From contig CM065296.1 of the NCBI GenBank assembly GCA_032871835.1, positions 7,450,001-7,514,000 on the forward strand: DNA of 64,000 bases, in the 5' to 3' direction. The stretch is from Dipteronia dyeriana (Eukaryota; Streptophyta; Magnoliopsida; Sapindales; Sapindaceae). Under the pieces are notes generated by a model, which saw nothing but the letters and a program-made list of their open reading frames with translations, was not told the DNA's origin and searched no databases. Shown piece after piece: positions 35,204-47,739 of this stretch; the stretch's first letter is position 1; the number at the start of each line of letters is the position of its first letter. The position numbers and the translations under genes were made by a program.

Positions 35204-37839
35204 CATGATTTTCACTTTATTTATTTACCAACCCTCCAATGTTGAAATTGGAAAAAACCTTCTATTCAGAATTTACTAATTAGATTGTTTACATGTGTAG
35301 TTTGGATATATACTTCATACTTATAAATTATATACGGTGAAACTCAAACTCTCAACTAACTTGTAATTAATTTGGAGTTTAAGGGGAGAATGACACGATT
35401 TGAATCCAGAACTGAAATGATGTAGATGTAAGAGACATCATCTGGTCAATCTCATATCATCAAATCAATCGGCTTTTAAAAACATGAAAAGACGAGAGAA
35501 TGCGGCGGAAAATGTATACAGCGGTGGAGTAAATAGGCGTGGGAAGATGATGAAATGTGAGTGGGGGGCCTGGGGGCGGTGGGCTGCGACGCCATATGTC
35601 GTGGAGGAAAGAGACAAGGCAGCCGACGGAGGAGATTATTAATTAGCTTAGATGACAAATCATATTTCATACATAACAATGAAACTACTCACGTGGATAG
35701 CATTAATTAAGTTTGTTTTTATAGATAAGATTTTTGATTCAGACCTTTCCCTATATTAAGATTTAAGGGTATGTCTTGTTTTGTTTTTCCCATTTTCAAT
35801 TTCAACTTGCTTCTTCTACTATGGAACCTCTTCAAATAAATTCATGCTCATCCACTCAATTATTGTGTTCTTAATTATCTGTTAAAATATCACAAAAACG
35901 GCAAACATAATTATAGAATAGGAATTGTAATGTATATATGAATGATAGTTTCATTAAAAAAATACACTGCTCAAAATAGGATGATAACATGACATGTTTG
36001 TCCTATCAAAAACTCTTTTATTAGTGCTGTAGGTTGATTAGGAAAAAATTAAAAATATAGCATGATACACTTTTGAACAATCTAAGTTGAAGTTGATTTA
36101 TATCCTTAAAAATACACATCTTTAGTGATTGAAAACACCCTTTTAACTAGATTGAATGAATTATTGAAATTTATGTTTATATATATATATATATTCCATG
36201 AGATAGCTTTCTACATCTTATCCTCTTTATGATCAATTGTCAATTTCCACATGAACAACTATGCACATGTGAAGTGAAAGTTCATATAATTTTCGATCGA
36301 GATGGTTGTAATAATAATAATCTGATCACTCATTTTCTTATAATTGGAGCTACATGTTCCTCTTTTTTTTTTTTGACCTTTGAATGATATGACATGGATG
36401 GTGTATAAAATTCGAATAAACAAAGTTTGTACACTTACACAAAAAAGGAGGGCTATTATATATCGGTTCCATGATTCATAAAATTCGATTATCAAAAAGC
36501 ATTCAGCTTCACACATTACAAAACTTACTCACTTCACAGTCTGGTAGATTTTAAATATTGATATAAAAAAACTAGAGGATATTTGACAACACGAATTAAT
36601 TTAGCAACAAAATAAAATTGATTCAACAGTAAATCTCTCTCACCCATATCAATAAAGTTGTAGCCTGTCAGGTAACAATCTCTGGCATGATCTTATAAGC
36701 AAAAATACCCACAAAGAAGTCAAGTGAAGATAAAATACTTATATATGTTGAGTTTCTTCACATGTTGATGTTGGTGAGATGTGAATTGTGATATAGAATA
36801 ATGTACGGATCTGCAGAAGTAGTTAGTTCCTAACGAGATCGATCGACCTTGGAAATACACATGAAACAAAATGTTCAGATCATAAGATTGCAAACCCTAC
36901 TGCTTTCAATGATAGAAGATGGACATCTTAACAACTGACAATCCTTCTTCATATTTGTTTGCCACCATTCATTTTTATTTTATATATTATCATGGATTTG
37001 TGTATATCTCTTTTTTATTCTGTGTCAAGGTTGACAATTAATGTACGTATTTTCTTTTAATAGCTAACAGCTTCATATACGGCCCAAGAAAGTTCCAACC
37101 TAACAGAAGAATACAAGTAAGATTTGTGAAACTTTGGCTCCAATCGATTTCAATGTTGATTTGTATCGCATGACACATCATTTACAACGGAAAACTCAGA
37201 ACTGCCTTTTATATATATAAAAAAGGAAGTATTATTGGAATACAAACCTAGAAGAGACAGAGAGGAGGATGGTTTATTATTTACAAGTTAGAACTTAGAA
37301 GACACCATTCCTGCATTGAAAGCATGGGCTCGGGGAATCACATGCAAATGTCTAATGACAAATAAAAAAAGCACAGGTCGATATCATCTCCAGATCCTGT
37401 ATAGTGTACATAATCAAAGAGATGATACGGAGGGAGGGACACACTTTCATGGCCAATTCTCGATCAAGTAAACTTTCTTTTCTTTTTTGGACATCGGTAA
37501 GTAGATCTATTGCTAAATCAAAACAGTTTGAATTATACTTTTATAGTTTTATTTATTTATTTATTTTGTGCTTGGAAGTTTAAGTAAGCTAACATCTTGG
37601 ATTTCAAATATGATACAAGTTTTGTGGATTTCATTGTTCATACAATTATTGAGTTGACATTTGTTTAACCTCTTCATTTGCTCAAATCCATCCCCTTTAA
37701 ATGCAAATCCAATTTTATAATATATAATTATGTAATTAATTCTTATAATTTAAGTTAATAGATTTGTTTTCAAGATGTGACACTTTATAGATCTATCAGA
37801 ACTTGTCAAGATCAAACGCTACAAGCATGGTTCAGAGAG
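35204..37839. other. Unassigned intergenic region
   Basis: AT-rich with short spurious frames. 35500-35620 is locally GC-richer (GGGGGCCTGGGGGCGGTGGG); the minus frame there (35476-35679) is Pro/His/Ser-rich, unrecognised, and lacks gene context. No RNA gene was recognised. Confidence 0.4.
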
Positions 37840-37970
37840 CTAAGGATCTTATCATACTTTATGATTTTATAAATAAAGATGAGACTCAAACCTCTATCAC
37901 GAGTGTAAAGGGGTAGTTTACAACCACTTATACTGCTACCCCTTCGCATTCAAGATAGACTGTTGGAAAA
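37840..37970 (-). mobile_element. Possible tRNA-derived SINE (minus strand)
   Basis: On the minus strand TAGCAGTATAAGTGG (37924-37938) resembles an A box, and GAGGTTTGAGTCTC (37881-37894) resembles a B box, with about 35 bp between. Edges and TSD were not found. Confidence 0.4.
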
Positions 37971-38309
37971 GTTAGTTGGTTGGAGAAGTTAGTTGAATAG
38001 CCTAACACTGTCAGGAATATGAAATTCATCAAAAACATTTCCTAAAATTGATTAAAAACTTTAACTAAACATTAAACATATGGTGATCATCATTAAACTC
38101 AACTTCACTAGGTAGGAGAAAGGTGCATGTGTGAAAATGGGCACATGTGCACATCTATGGAATAGACAAGGAAATGAAAGTTTCTGTTTGTGTTGAACAT
38201 TAGGCTACCAGCTCATGTGCTCTGCTTTAAAACAGGAAGTGAAGGAGACAACTTCTTTTCGGATTTTTATCTGTTTTGTAAACAGGACAAAGTAGTGTGT
38301 GTAATCATG

Positions 38310-38477
38310 GAGAAAATCTTTGATGCACTATATGCACTACTGAGTGGTGCATCCGGCCACTAGAAATACGATATATGTCAAGAAAATCACGTGGCGCATA
38401 TGTTGCACCCATATATCTTATTTTCAACGACCATATACACCATTCAGTAATGCACCCGGTGTACTAAAGAATTTCTC
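38310..38477. mobile_element. 168-bp foldback MITE with TSD
   Basis: Ends GAGAAAATCTTTGATGCAC and GAGAAATTCTTTAGTACACC (reverse complement) pair. Pairing continues through GCACTACTGAGTGGTGCATC against GCATTACTGAATGGTGTATA. Flanks GTAATCATG (38301-38309) and ACAATCATG (38478-38486) give a 7 of 9 match. The short frames on both strands here are by-products. Confidence 0.75.
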
Positions 38478-39082
38478 ACAATCATGCACCTCAACAGCCA
38501 AATATGGGGCATGCATTTTACCGAACGTATTCCTTATTATGGAAGCCATTTGGAAGTAAATAATCTTCTGACTTTTTGTGCTTGAAAATAAATAACTCCA
38601 CAAAATAATCATAAAAAATGGACCCAAACCCTAGCCAATAATGCATAACAAGATAACAATGCCTCTAAATATGCTTGATATGAGCTGAAGTGCTGAACAG
38701 AACTCACAAGTCAGAAGCTGTTGCCCGTTTGTGTGTCTTCAATGATCCGATTTCAGATGAAGCAACAAGTGAGAACCACTGTCAAGACGAATCAATCTTT
38801 AATAGTCTTTACTCACAACATTCAATGAGAGGAATATAAAGAGCAGTTTTATTGCAAACAAGCACAACAAAAAGACATCAAGTTTCCTTGTCCATATTTA
38901 TTGGAAAATGGCCAGTAGATGACAACCAATAAGTTTTACTGTTGACTCACTGATATAAATGACTGGGAGAGAAACATTCCAAAAACTCTATTGTGGTAGC
39001 ATATACTAACACATTAAGACCATAATTCCCATCGACAGATTCAGTTCATTTAGCAATAGCTACATGCCTCCAGAAAGGATGC

Positions 39083-41767
39083 TTATGGAAGAGTGCGCTG
39101 GTAGAGAGGCAAAGCACCCAAAGCCTCGCGTTCTGCATTCTCCTTCTTCACCTGCAAAGCACAAGCAACAAGAGATTTAAGCAGGACTTCAGACTTTACG
39201 CATTAGTTCTTAGCCATATTATTCCTGAACATGTAAGACTTTGCTCATTGTTCATTTGTTTCAGAGTTATTTGGTTTCTGGTTATGCTCACACCTTATAT
39301 AATAAGATGTGGCACAAAAAAATAATAACACCAAAAATTATAAATGAGCTCTGAAATTTCTGCTTGACACCTTAATCACTAGCGATACTATTATTCCTGA
39401 ATTACAGATTAATTCAAGGAAACTGCTTGGGTCTCTACAGTTTAGAAGATTTAGCTAAAACTTATATTCCAATGAGTAGAAATATTTGATAGGATTCGAT
39501 TCATTTTAGTATAAACTAGTCTCATTTTTGGGACAGGAGTAAGGAAACAAGCCTACACCGCAAGTTTAAATAATACTTCATAAAAAATGAAAACGTAAAA
39601 GCCTTCACAATAATTCTTGACACTAAATATTTTTCCTGATGATACAAGCCGGAAAGAGATTAGGCAGAATACATTAAATTATTATGATTATATATCCATA
39701 TGTATCTGAGCATCTGTTAGTGCATACAGTTACGTCAATGTTTATCCACTGAATATTAAGTCATCTCCTACATATAGTAACTCAATAAACATAACAAAAA
39801 GAAAACAAACCAATTCAATTGATGAGGGTAATACGAAAAAGTCCATCTCCTTGTTAGAATTTCCATGTAAGCCAACTTCTACCATATCCTAGTTCTTTAT
39901 TAGATCCAGAAAAAGTATCAGTACAAACAACAGGCTTCAAGTAACTCAATAAGAACAAAAAGAGAATAAACCAATTCAATAGATGGGGGTAAATGGAAAA
40001 ATTTCATCTCCTTGTTAGAATTTCCACGTAAACCAACTTCTACACTACCCTATTTCTTTATTAGATCCAGAAAAGGTATCAGTACAAACAATAAAAAATG
40101 AATGCTAAAGAGGTTTGACTAACTTGTTCAGTGCAAGCACAAAACAAAAATCCAAAGGACGGAGCAATGTAGTATAGGTTCTAGGTGCAGCAGATAGAGA
40201 GAAGACTAAAGACATAAAGTTTGAAGTGAAGGGAAAAATCACCGGTCAATATAACAAGAAAACATTTTCCTAAAATAGTGAAAGATGTAAAAGCAAGAGT
40301 TCTGTAAATGACCCTTATCAGCTTTAAACTTATAAAACTGGATTGGGGCAACAAATTTTACAAAAAAAGAGCAAGCAAGAAACTTTCAAAGGCTATATCC
40401 AAAGATCAAATGCTACACCAGAGCAGAATAATGTAGAGAGTAATAACTGTGTTCAATCGAATCAATCACCAAGTACAAATCAAAATATATAGCCAGTACT
40501 CAGTTACAGAAGTGACTACCAAGAAACTTGACTAAAAAATGATAAAGCCTTGTTGAACAGTTCCAAATTTTAGTACAACTTTTATGCATGAATTATTCAA
40601 TTCATTAAAAGTATATTATGACTAATGAAGAAGTAATTAGTTATATGACAACATATAAGCCAGATACACAATCCTTCATGACAACAGACCACAACCAATG
40701 TCGACTCTTAACTGCAAATCACTTCTGGCAATCACATTAATACTATTAGGTTTTGCAGAGATAATAATTTGATATGTTTGAGTGTTTCACTTCATTCTAC
40801 AGCTTATAAACATACAATGTTAAATCTGAACTACCAAGAAAAAGAAGAAAAATGTACAAAACAGACATATATCTAACTCCATGTGCCAACTTACAAGGGA
40901 TAACTAATAACATTTATGTTACTAACAACACTTACAAGAGTCAGCATATCTTGAAGGTAGCTTCTAAACGGTGTTTGCATAGCCTGAAATAGAATTCAGA
41001 ACAATCAGTATCTCAAGTTACAGTAAAAAATCAGCCGTAGAAAAATATACATCACATAAATACATATTTAACACATCATACTATAGCTAAAGCCAATACA
41101 AACAGTTAGTCATATTATTATAATATTTTCATGCTAGCAAAAATCTCTACAGAGTATCATTGATGACATTATGTGATGTGTGTATGTTCACTGCCTATAC
41201 ATAACATGAAAAACAAACAAACTTTCGATACACCATGTCAAAAATTACATTTAAACATCGGATTCTTAGGCATAATGAATACAAGCTTTACAAGGGCGAT
41301 CTCAACATAACAGAGCAATTCAAGTTTAAGCTTTCGATTTCTTATTTAGAATCAAAATTAGGAGAAAAAAAAATCCAAACGAAATGAAAATGACGAGGAG
41401 CGAAAATCACCTGAAGATCTTTGGGAAGGTACTCGTGCTTCATGGAGAGGTCCATGGCACGCTTGAGGCGCTGGTTACGAGCGTCGACGATTTCTCTCGG
41501 CAGCCGATTCAGCGCCTCCTTTATGTCCAGGTCGTAGTACGGGTCGTACAAATCATCGTATCTGAGTCCTGGTGATGTCGATTCAACAATCGAACACGTT
41601 GTCATACACCGATAAAAAAAAACGCATCATTCAAATAACAAAAATTTAAAAATTAGGGTTTGGAAGAGCTGACCGAAATTTTTGAGGCGTTTGGATATGG
41701 TTTTCATGTGCTGGGCCGCGAGCCAGTTCTTCTTTGGATCTATAAGCGACTGCAACAACGACGCCAT
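39083..41767 (-). CDS. QCR7: Cytochrome b-c1 complex subunit 7 (QCR7), mitochondrial complex III
   Basis: Four exons on the minus strand: 41674-41767, 41411-41568, 40936-40983 and 39083-39151, giving 122 residues, the usual plant length. Junctions are GT..AG (GTCAGC, GTGATT, GTAAGT; CCAG, TCAG, GCAG) and keep the frame. The protein begins MASLLQSLIDPKKNW and includes LRYDDLYDPYYDLDIKEALN, RLPREIVDARNQRLKRAMDL and ends ALGALPLYQRTLP. This is the ~14-kDa matrix-side subunit that binds cytochrome b and is needed for assembly of complex III; it has no cleaved presequence, as in the family. Intron 3 is long (1.8 kb) and contains a tandem duplication. The frame is intact, so it should be functional. 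Confidence 0.97.
39776..40095 (+). repeat. Tandem duplication of about 164 bp in QCR7 intron 3
   Basis: 39776-39939 and 39940-40095 align from AGTAACTCAATAA through CCATCTCCTTGTTAGAATTT (second copy TCATCTCC) and TTATTAGATCCAGAAAA to AGTACAAACAA, with scattered changes. Confidence 0.88.
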
Positions 41768-41888
41768 TTTTGTTCTGTATCTCTCTCTCGCTTTGCAACT
41801 CTGCTCTCTCTTGCTCCGATCTATTTCTCTCTCGACGCTTCCTCAACGATTTTCAGCGAATTTCTGGGTAACTTAATACGGCGTCGTA

Positions 41889-42099
41889 TTTTGAAGTCTT
41901 AGCCCACAAAGAATACACAGCCAAGCCCAGTCCATCAAACTTCTGGCCCATATAGTACGTCCCGAGTCAGCCCGGTGACGTGCCCAGGAACGACATGAGT
42001 CAACTCGTCACCGAGTTGCCTCGGGACGCTTCTCCATGGGACTCAAATCTGATATATTGGGCTTGGCTGTGCATTCTTTTGTGGGCTAAAAATTTCAAA
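41889..42099. promoter_or_regulatory. Long imperfect palindrome with site II motifs upstream of QCR7
   Basis: Outer arms (41901-41929 and 42058-42087) both read AGCCCACAAAGAATRCACAG then CCAAGCCCA. Inner arms (about 41959-41983 and 42007-42030) read CGTCCCGAG..GGTGACG, and the DNA between the arms also pairs partly. TGGGCY motifs (plant 'site II' elements, known in promoters of mitochondrial respiratory and ribosomal protein genes) occur at least five times. It begins about 120 bp upstream of the QCR7 ATG. It could be a foldback MITE or an inverted duplication of promoter DNA. Confidence 0.7.
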
Positions 42100-42475
42100 A
42101 CATTCATTTTGTATTTTTAATTAGAATCTGGGCCTTTTAATAAAAGTGGCTCTAATATTTATTTTGATTCATATTTAACGATAAGTGTAAACTTATAAAC
42201 ACATCTGTATTTTATAAAAAAATTAATTATAACAATATCTCAATAGAAATAAACAATAAAGACAAAACAACTTTAATAAAAAATAATCTAACTACTATAT
42301 AAACTCATTAGTGTAACTATATTTATTTATTAAAAAAAAGTTATGATAAATCCTAACATATGATAAACCATAATTAAACTTTAATTTTATTTCAAGTATC
42401 AATCTTTTTTATCATCACATGACTATCATATTGTTTTTGTCTTTATTTTATATATAATTATGAATTCTATCAATA

Positions 42476-42534
<59 letters not shown>

Positions 42535-42823
42535 CAATAACTATACATATCATCAAGTTTTTTTAAAGATAACCGTAGATGTCAATAAGTTTTTTTTTTC
42601 TTAAGATAATTGTATAAATAAGATAATTCAATTCCAGATTAAAAATCTCTTGACCTCATATATTGTTCTATATATTCCCTTTATAAAGCTCTTATATTTG
42701 AGATATTTCTAAAAGTAAATTGGACCATCATTAAAAAAGGATCTGATTCCAAAAATAATATGATTTCTTTTATATAAATTGGGTGTAATAATAATTTAGA
42801 TAGAGTTTATAAATAATATGTAT
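42100..42823. other. AT-rich spacer with (TA)n tract
   Basis: About 26 TA units lie at 42481-42531. I see nothing else up to the gypsy 5' LTR. Confidence 0.6.
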
Positions 42824-43675
42824 TGTTATATGTACATTTCTGTCGAATGTACACGTCATTGACAGAGTGGATAATCCCTTAAAAATTGCCAAGTAGATAT
42901 CCTTCAAGACCTGCCCGAGTAAGTGTGAATACAAGTACTTGGAAGGACCTGCTCAGGATCAAGTGACGTTATGTTCTACTCGGAACCAAATAACGTCATG
43001 TTCTACTCGGGACAAAAACGAGAAACCCGAATAAAGAAATCCAATACATAATTCGCACATGGGTAAACCAAGAACCATGCTCGAATACACAGAGACATCC
43101 ATATTAAGAAGAATTTCTAGAAGAATAAAATACCAAACAAGAAACAGGTTCCAAATCAAGCAACAACTTTATTTCTTCAAGAAGACTGCACATTTATAAA
43201 GAAATAAGTCATAAACGGACTATATCACCAGAGTACCATTCGATCTCCATACAATCTCTGAAATAGGAAAGAAGATGAGGATGACTCAATCAAGCAATCA
43301 GTCCTAATTAAATATACATTATTTTCTCTTACTTGTATAATGGGGATTGAGCTTCTATGCATGTATAAATAAACCCATAATCTCATCACTAAAGGAGAGA
43401 GAACAAAAAAAAAGTACACAGAATCACTAGCAGAGAGAAAAAAAGAGATCGAGTGATGTAATTCTTATTTCAATAGTGGATTTTAGCTCGGTTGTTTATT
43501 CAACCACCCGTAGACGTTTCTCCGATTACCGGAGTTTTACCACTTAAACTTGCGTTTATCTCGCTTCAAATTTTCATTCTCTCTCTTTCTCTTTCTCTTT
43601 CTCTTTCTCTTTGACAGGTCATAACTAAATCCAATCTTGTTGACTTTCTCACCCATCAAGAAATCTACGTCAACA
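42824..43675 (+). repeat. 5' LTR of the gypsy element
   Basis: 852 bp, TGTTATATG to GTCAACA. In its first 180 bp I count about ten differences from the 3' LTR (roughly 5-6%), so the insertion is moderately old. It contains a (TCTCTT)n stretch at 43580-43613 and repeated CTCGGG motifs. Confidence 0.93.
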
Positions 43676-43696
43676 ATTGACGCTAGAAGGAGGGGT
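43676..43696 (+). other. Putative primer-binding site of the gypsy element
   Basis: ATTGACGCTAGAAGGAGGGG follows the LTR directly. TTGGCGCTAGAAGGAGG-like sequences are familiar at this place in Tat-type elements. Confidence 0.55.
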
Positions 43697-43838
43697 CTTG
43701 AACCTCCGATCTGATTAATCAATGGCTGGTAGCTGAAGCAGAAACAATTCCGGGGATATTCAAAAATCTCCAGATAATCCTCATATAGGCGGGAGTACAC
43801 AAGATCCCACCACAACCGCTGAAAACCAACCAGCACCC

Positions 43839-45064
43839 GTGGTTGGCATCCAACAAATCCCTCATACTAGTGAGGACATATCATGGCATTTTTGTGAGAC
43901 ACTACAACAGCTACTGACGGACGCGACAAAAGAATGGGTAGATTTATTAGCTGCGGAAGAGGCACATCCTCCAAATCCTCCACCTACCAGGCTCTGTTTG
44001 GTTATAGTTGGGTCGAAACCAAATGTATTAGAAGCTGGCAGGAATTCGGGTCAAATCAATTAAGCTTGGGTTATAACACACAACCAGGACAAGGGAATTG
44101 AAACACCTGAAGAAGAACAACCACGCAAAAGGTGGAGTCACGGACAGATGACCCATGATAGATACCACATAAATGATCGGTGCAAGAATCGGTTATCATC
44201 ATCAGAGGATAGCGATCGGCACCATCGCAAACGTCGTCATGGAACCATACACCTACAAGGATTGGCCAATGAGACTAGGCAACGAAGTGAAGAGGGGCTG
44301 GAAACAGGCATGACGATCACCCGACAGTTTAACCATCATGAAGAACCGGTGGGGGACAGGGATGTTATTATTCAGAGCTTGACCTCTAGAAGTCGAAAAC
44401 AACAGGCGTCAAATGGATGCGTTGGTTAGGCGATATGGGTATAACGAGTTATCTGACGATGATTCTGATAGTCCTTTTACTAGGGACATCCTGCGAACCC
44501 CATTCCTAGAAAGGTTCAAGATGCCACACGTGGAACAATTCAAGAGGATACAGATCCTAAAGAACACATCAGACGGTATAAAAGTGCTACGGCTCAGCCC
44601 ATTGCGACCTTTTACTATGTCTCAACTTTCCACAAACTTTGGGAGATACAGGCTCAATATGGTTCGAAAGATTTCCCCCAGCAAGTATTAAGAGTTTTGG
44701 CGAATTGAGCAGGAGTTTTTCAAGACAGTTCCTAGGCAACGTGCATAAGAAAAAGTCAGTCGCTTACCTTTCTCAGCTAAAGCAGGGGAAGAGCGAGTCA
44801 CTGAAAAGATACCTGGGGAGATTTGGCCAGGCGGTCTCAGAAACCGGTAGTGCAAATGACGAAGCCATAATTGCTTCTTTCATAAACAACCTACAGAATG
44901 AACGATTGTCTTTTGACTTGAGAAGGGCTCGTTTGACTAGATATGCAGATATGAGGGATATGGCTGGAGGGTATGCATTGGCCGAGGAAGAAGGGTTAGC
45001 GACAGGAGGTTGCTACATGCATGGAGAAAGGCCCAAACAAAAAGAAGCCAAATCAAAGATGTAG
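43839..45064 (+). pseudogene. Gypsy gag remnant
   Basis: Four overlapping frames (43839-44063, 44148-44429, 44413-44691, 44639-45064) together cover a Tat-type gag. Landmarks are FTRDILRTPFLERFKMPHVE in one frame, then GSIWFERFPPASIKSFGELS and RSFSRQFLGNVHKKKS, SESLKRYLGRF and DMAGGYALAEEE in another: the retrotransposon gag core that forms the virus-like particle. Frame changes near 44530 and 44640 break it. Confidence 0.85.
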
Positions 45065-45199
45065 AACTACAAAGGAAAAAAAAGAAACAGTAAAGAAAGA
45101 AGCAAGGATGAGAGAAGTGGATGTAATGTTGACCAAACCATAGTGAAGTTCTAAGGAAAATACAAGAACTACACCCCTCTCTGGAAAAAACAGGAAGAA

Positions 45200-46060
45200 A
45201 TCCTAGCAATATTAGAAGAAAAGAATCTGGTAAAGGAGCCACGCCGACAGTCACAATTCGCTCGGTGAGGCACAACAAAATACTATAGATTCCATAAGAA
45301 AACCGGTCATGAGACTTCCAAATGTTACCAACTTAGAGACTATATAGAGACCCTCATTCGGGAAGGACACCTCCAGGATATAATATTAAAGAAAGATGAG
45401 AAGTCAGAAACAAAGAAAGAGACCAAGGCCTATCATAATTCTGGTCAGAACAAAAGGGTCAGTCTCGAGGTGAATGAAGTAATTCAGACTATCTTCTGAG
45501 GACCATCAATTGGGAGAAGTAACCGGGAGCGAACTCAGGAAATCAGAGAAGCGGTGGAAGCAAGGCAAAACTTTGATGTCAACTCTGTCGAACCAGACCC
45601 GAAAAGAATAAAGGAAGGATGAGACCCGATAATATTCACAGAGGCCAACTCACATAGGGTCGATGTCCGACCAAACAATGCTCTAGTCATAAGTGCCCGA
45701 ATTGGCCATAGGAAAGTCAGGAGAATTTTAATAGACAATGGCAGTTCAACCGATATTCTCAATGTGGCTGTCTATGATCAACCTAGGTTAGACCGAAAGG
45801 ATTTACAACCTTTCCATACTCCACTCAAAGGATTCAAGGGAGTTGAGGTCAGGTCTTTCGGGACAACAAAGCTGCCTGTGAAAATCGAAGTAGCCCCGTG
45901 TCAGAAAACAGTGTACTCGACTTTGTAGTAGTAAACCTGGACAACTGGCCTTATAATGCGATATTAGGTCGACCATTCTTGAATAAAACTAAGGCAGTAA
46001 CAACTATTTATGCTCTGATGATCAAATTTCCTACTGAACGGGGGGTAGGAGTAGTCAAGG
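45200..46060 (+). pseudogene. Gypsy zinc-knuckle-like segment and aspartic protease remnant
   Basis: YRFHKKTGHETSKCYQLRDY at about 45285-45340 is a degraded zinc-knuckle-like motif common before the Tat protease. At 45700-45760 RRILIDNGSSTDILNVAVYD holds the DNGSS active-site triad variant of retropepsin; GFKGVEVRSFGTTKLPV follows. Stops at 45481 and 45600-45625 break the frame. Confidence 0.78.
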
Positions 46061-46071
46061 GGTCCTAGAAG

Positions 46072-47540
46072 ATGGTTAGAAGAGCTAATCTCTCAGTTTA
46101 CAAAGATAGAGACAATAGTGAACAAGTATGCACCATAATACAGCCAGATCATAACAAGCAGGAGTCACTATTGTTCGAGTTCGACCCAAGAGAAGAACCG
46201 AATGAATCCAAAAATGAACCGGTTGAAGAAGTAATCTTGAAGGAAGATGAACCAGATAAGAAGATCAAAATTGGGGACAATTTAAAAGGAAAAGTTAAGC
46301 ATGACCTTATTGATTTGCTCAGAGAATACAAAGATGTGTTCGCTTGGAGTCATGAAGACATGGTGGGGATAGATGCCTAAGTTATATCACATCACCTTGC
46401 GATAGACCCAAATGCAAAACCAGTAATACAAAAGAGAAGATCATTCAACCTTGTAAGAAGTCGAGCAATCAAACAGGAAATGAAAAAGCTACTCGTTGTA
46501 GGGTCGATCAGAGAGATCAGCTACCCACAGTGGGTAGCCAATGTGGTCCTCGTACAGAAGAAAAATGGCCAATGGAGAATGTGCGTGGACTTCACGGACC
46601 TGAATAAGGCCTGCTCAAAAGACAATTTTCCACTTCCAAGGATAGATCAACTGGTCGATACTACATCAGGCCATGAATTACTTAGTTTCATGGATGCCTA
46701 CTCAAGATACAATCAAATCCAGATGAATAAGGCTGATGAGGAAAAAACAACGTTCACAACTGATCAAGGCCTATACTGTTACATAGTAATGCCTTTTGGG
46801 CTAAAGAATGCAAGGGCAACATACCAAAGATTGGTCAACAGAATCTTCACACGTCAAATAGGAAGAAACATGGAAGTTTACATAGATGACATGTTGACCA
46901 AGAGCGTCTCGGCAGATGGGCGCACTTCAGACCTGCGGGAAACATTCGATGTCTTGAGAAGATATCAGATGAAGTTGAATCCAAACAAATGCCTGTTTGG
47001 AGTTCCTTCAGGAAGGTTCTTAGGTTTCCAAGTACACCAAAAGGGAATCGAAGGGAATCGAAGTGAATCATGAGAAGACCCAAGCCCTTCAGAAAATGAC
47101 TTCGCCAAGGACGCTAAAAGAAGTGCAGCGTTTGACAGGATGCTTAGTCTCATTGGGAAGATTTATTTCAAAAGCCACAGATATGTGTGCTTCTTTTTTT
47201 TAAAGTAATTAAAAAAAGTAATTAAAAAAGGGAAAGGGCTTGAATGGAACGAAGAATGCAAGCGGGCATTCTTAAAAATCAAAGAATACTTAGGGCAGAC
47301 CCCCGTCATTTCAAAACCTAAAATGGGAGAAATACTCTACTTATACTTATCAATTATGGAACTAGCAGCAAGCTCGGTTCTAGTCAGAACAGAATATGGG
47401 GTACAAAGACCAGTATACTATACCAACAATGCTTTTCTTCTAGCTGAAACCAGGTATTCACAGGAAGAAAAAATGGCCCTAGCATTGGTTTCGACAGTAA
47501 GAAAGCTGAGGCCATACTTTCGGCTCATATAATCCAGGTT
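46072..47540 (+). pseudogene. Gypsy reverse transcriptase and RNase H remnant
   Basis: 46072-46380 holds the RT approach (DVFAWSHEDMVGID). The best-preserved block (46480-47073) shows WRMCVDFTDLNKAC, FMDAYSRYNQIQM, the VMPFGLKNA motif and the catalytic box YIDDM near 46880. RNase H follows at 47230-47540 (KMGEILYLYLSI, SSVLVRTEYGVQRPVYY). The frame is lost at about 47060 where a short GGAATCGAA is duplicated, and again around 47190. RT copies element RNA and RNase H degrades the template. This copy is dead but recently so. Confidence 0.88.
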
Positions 47541-47739
47541 CTCACCGATTGCCCACTTAAGCAAATCTTACAGAAACCAAAAATTTTGGGGAGATTAATC
47601 AAATGGATAATCGTGCTGATTGAATTTGATATCCAGTACGTCCACAGGACATCTCTCAAAGGCCAAGCAGTGGCCGATTTCATAGCAGAATTCACAGAAC
47701 CAAACCTGGAAGCAAAAAGGATGCTGGGCAAAAGTTTCT

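Noticed and set aside
35476..35679. 67-residue minus-strand frame in a GC-richer patch
   Set aside because: Low-complexity Pro/His/Ser composition, no splice partners, no recognisable motif.
41889..42099. A conserved miRNA gene in the QCR7 promoter palindrome
   Set aside because: The arms match no miRNA I know and pairing is too long and uneven for a typical precursor; kept only as a structural finding.
43537..43836. Lys/Arg-Glu repeat frame on the minus strand
   Set aside because: Translation of the (CTCTTT)n stretch in the gypsy 5' LTR.
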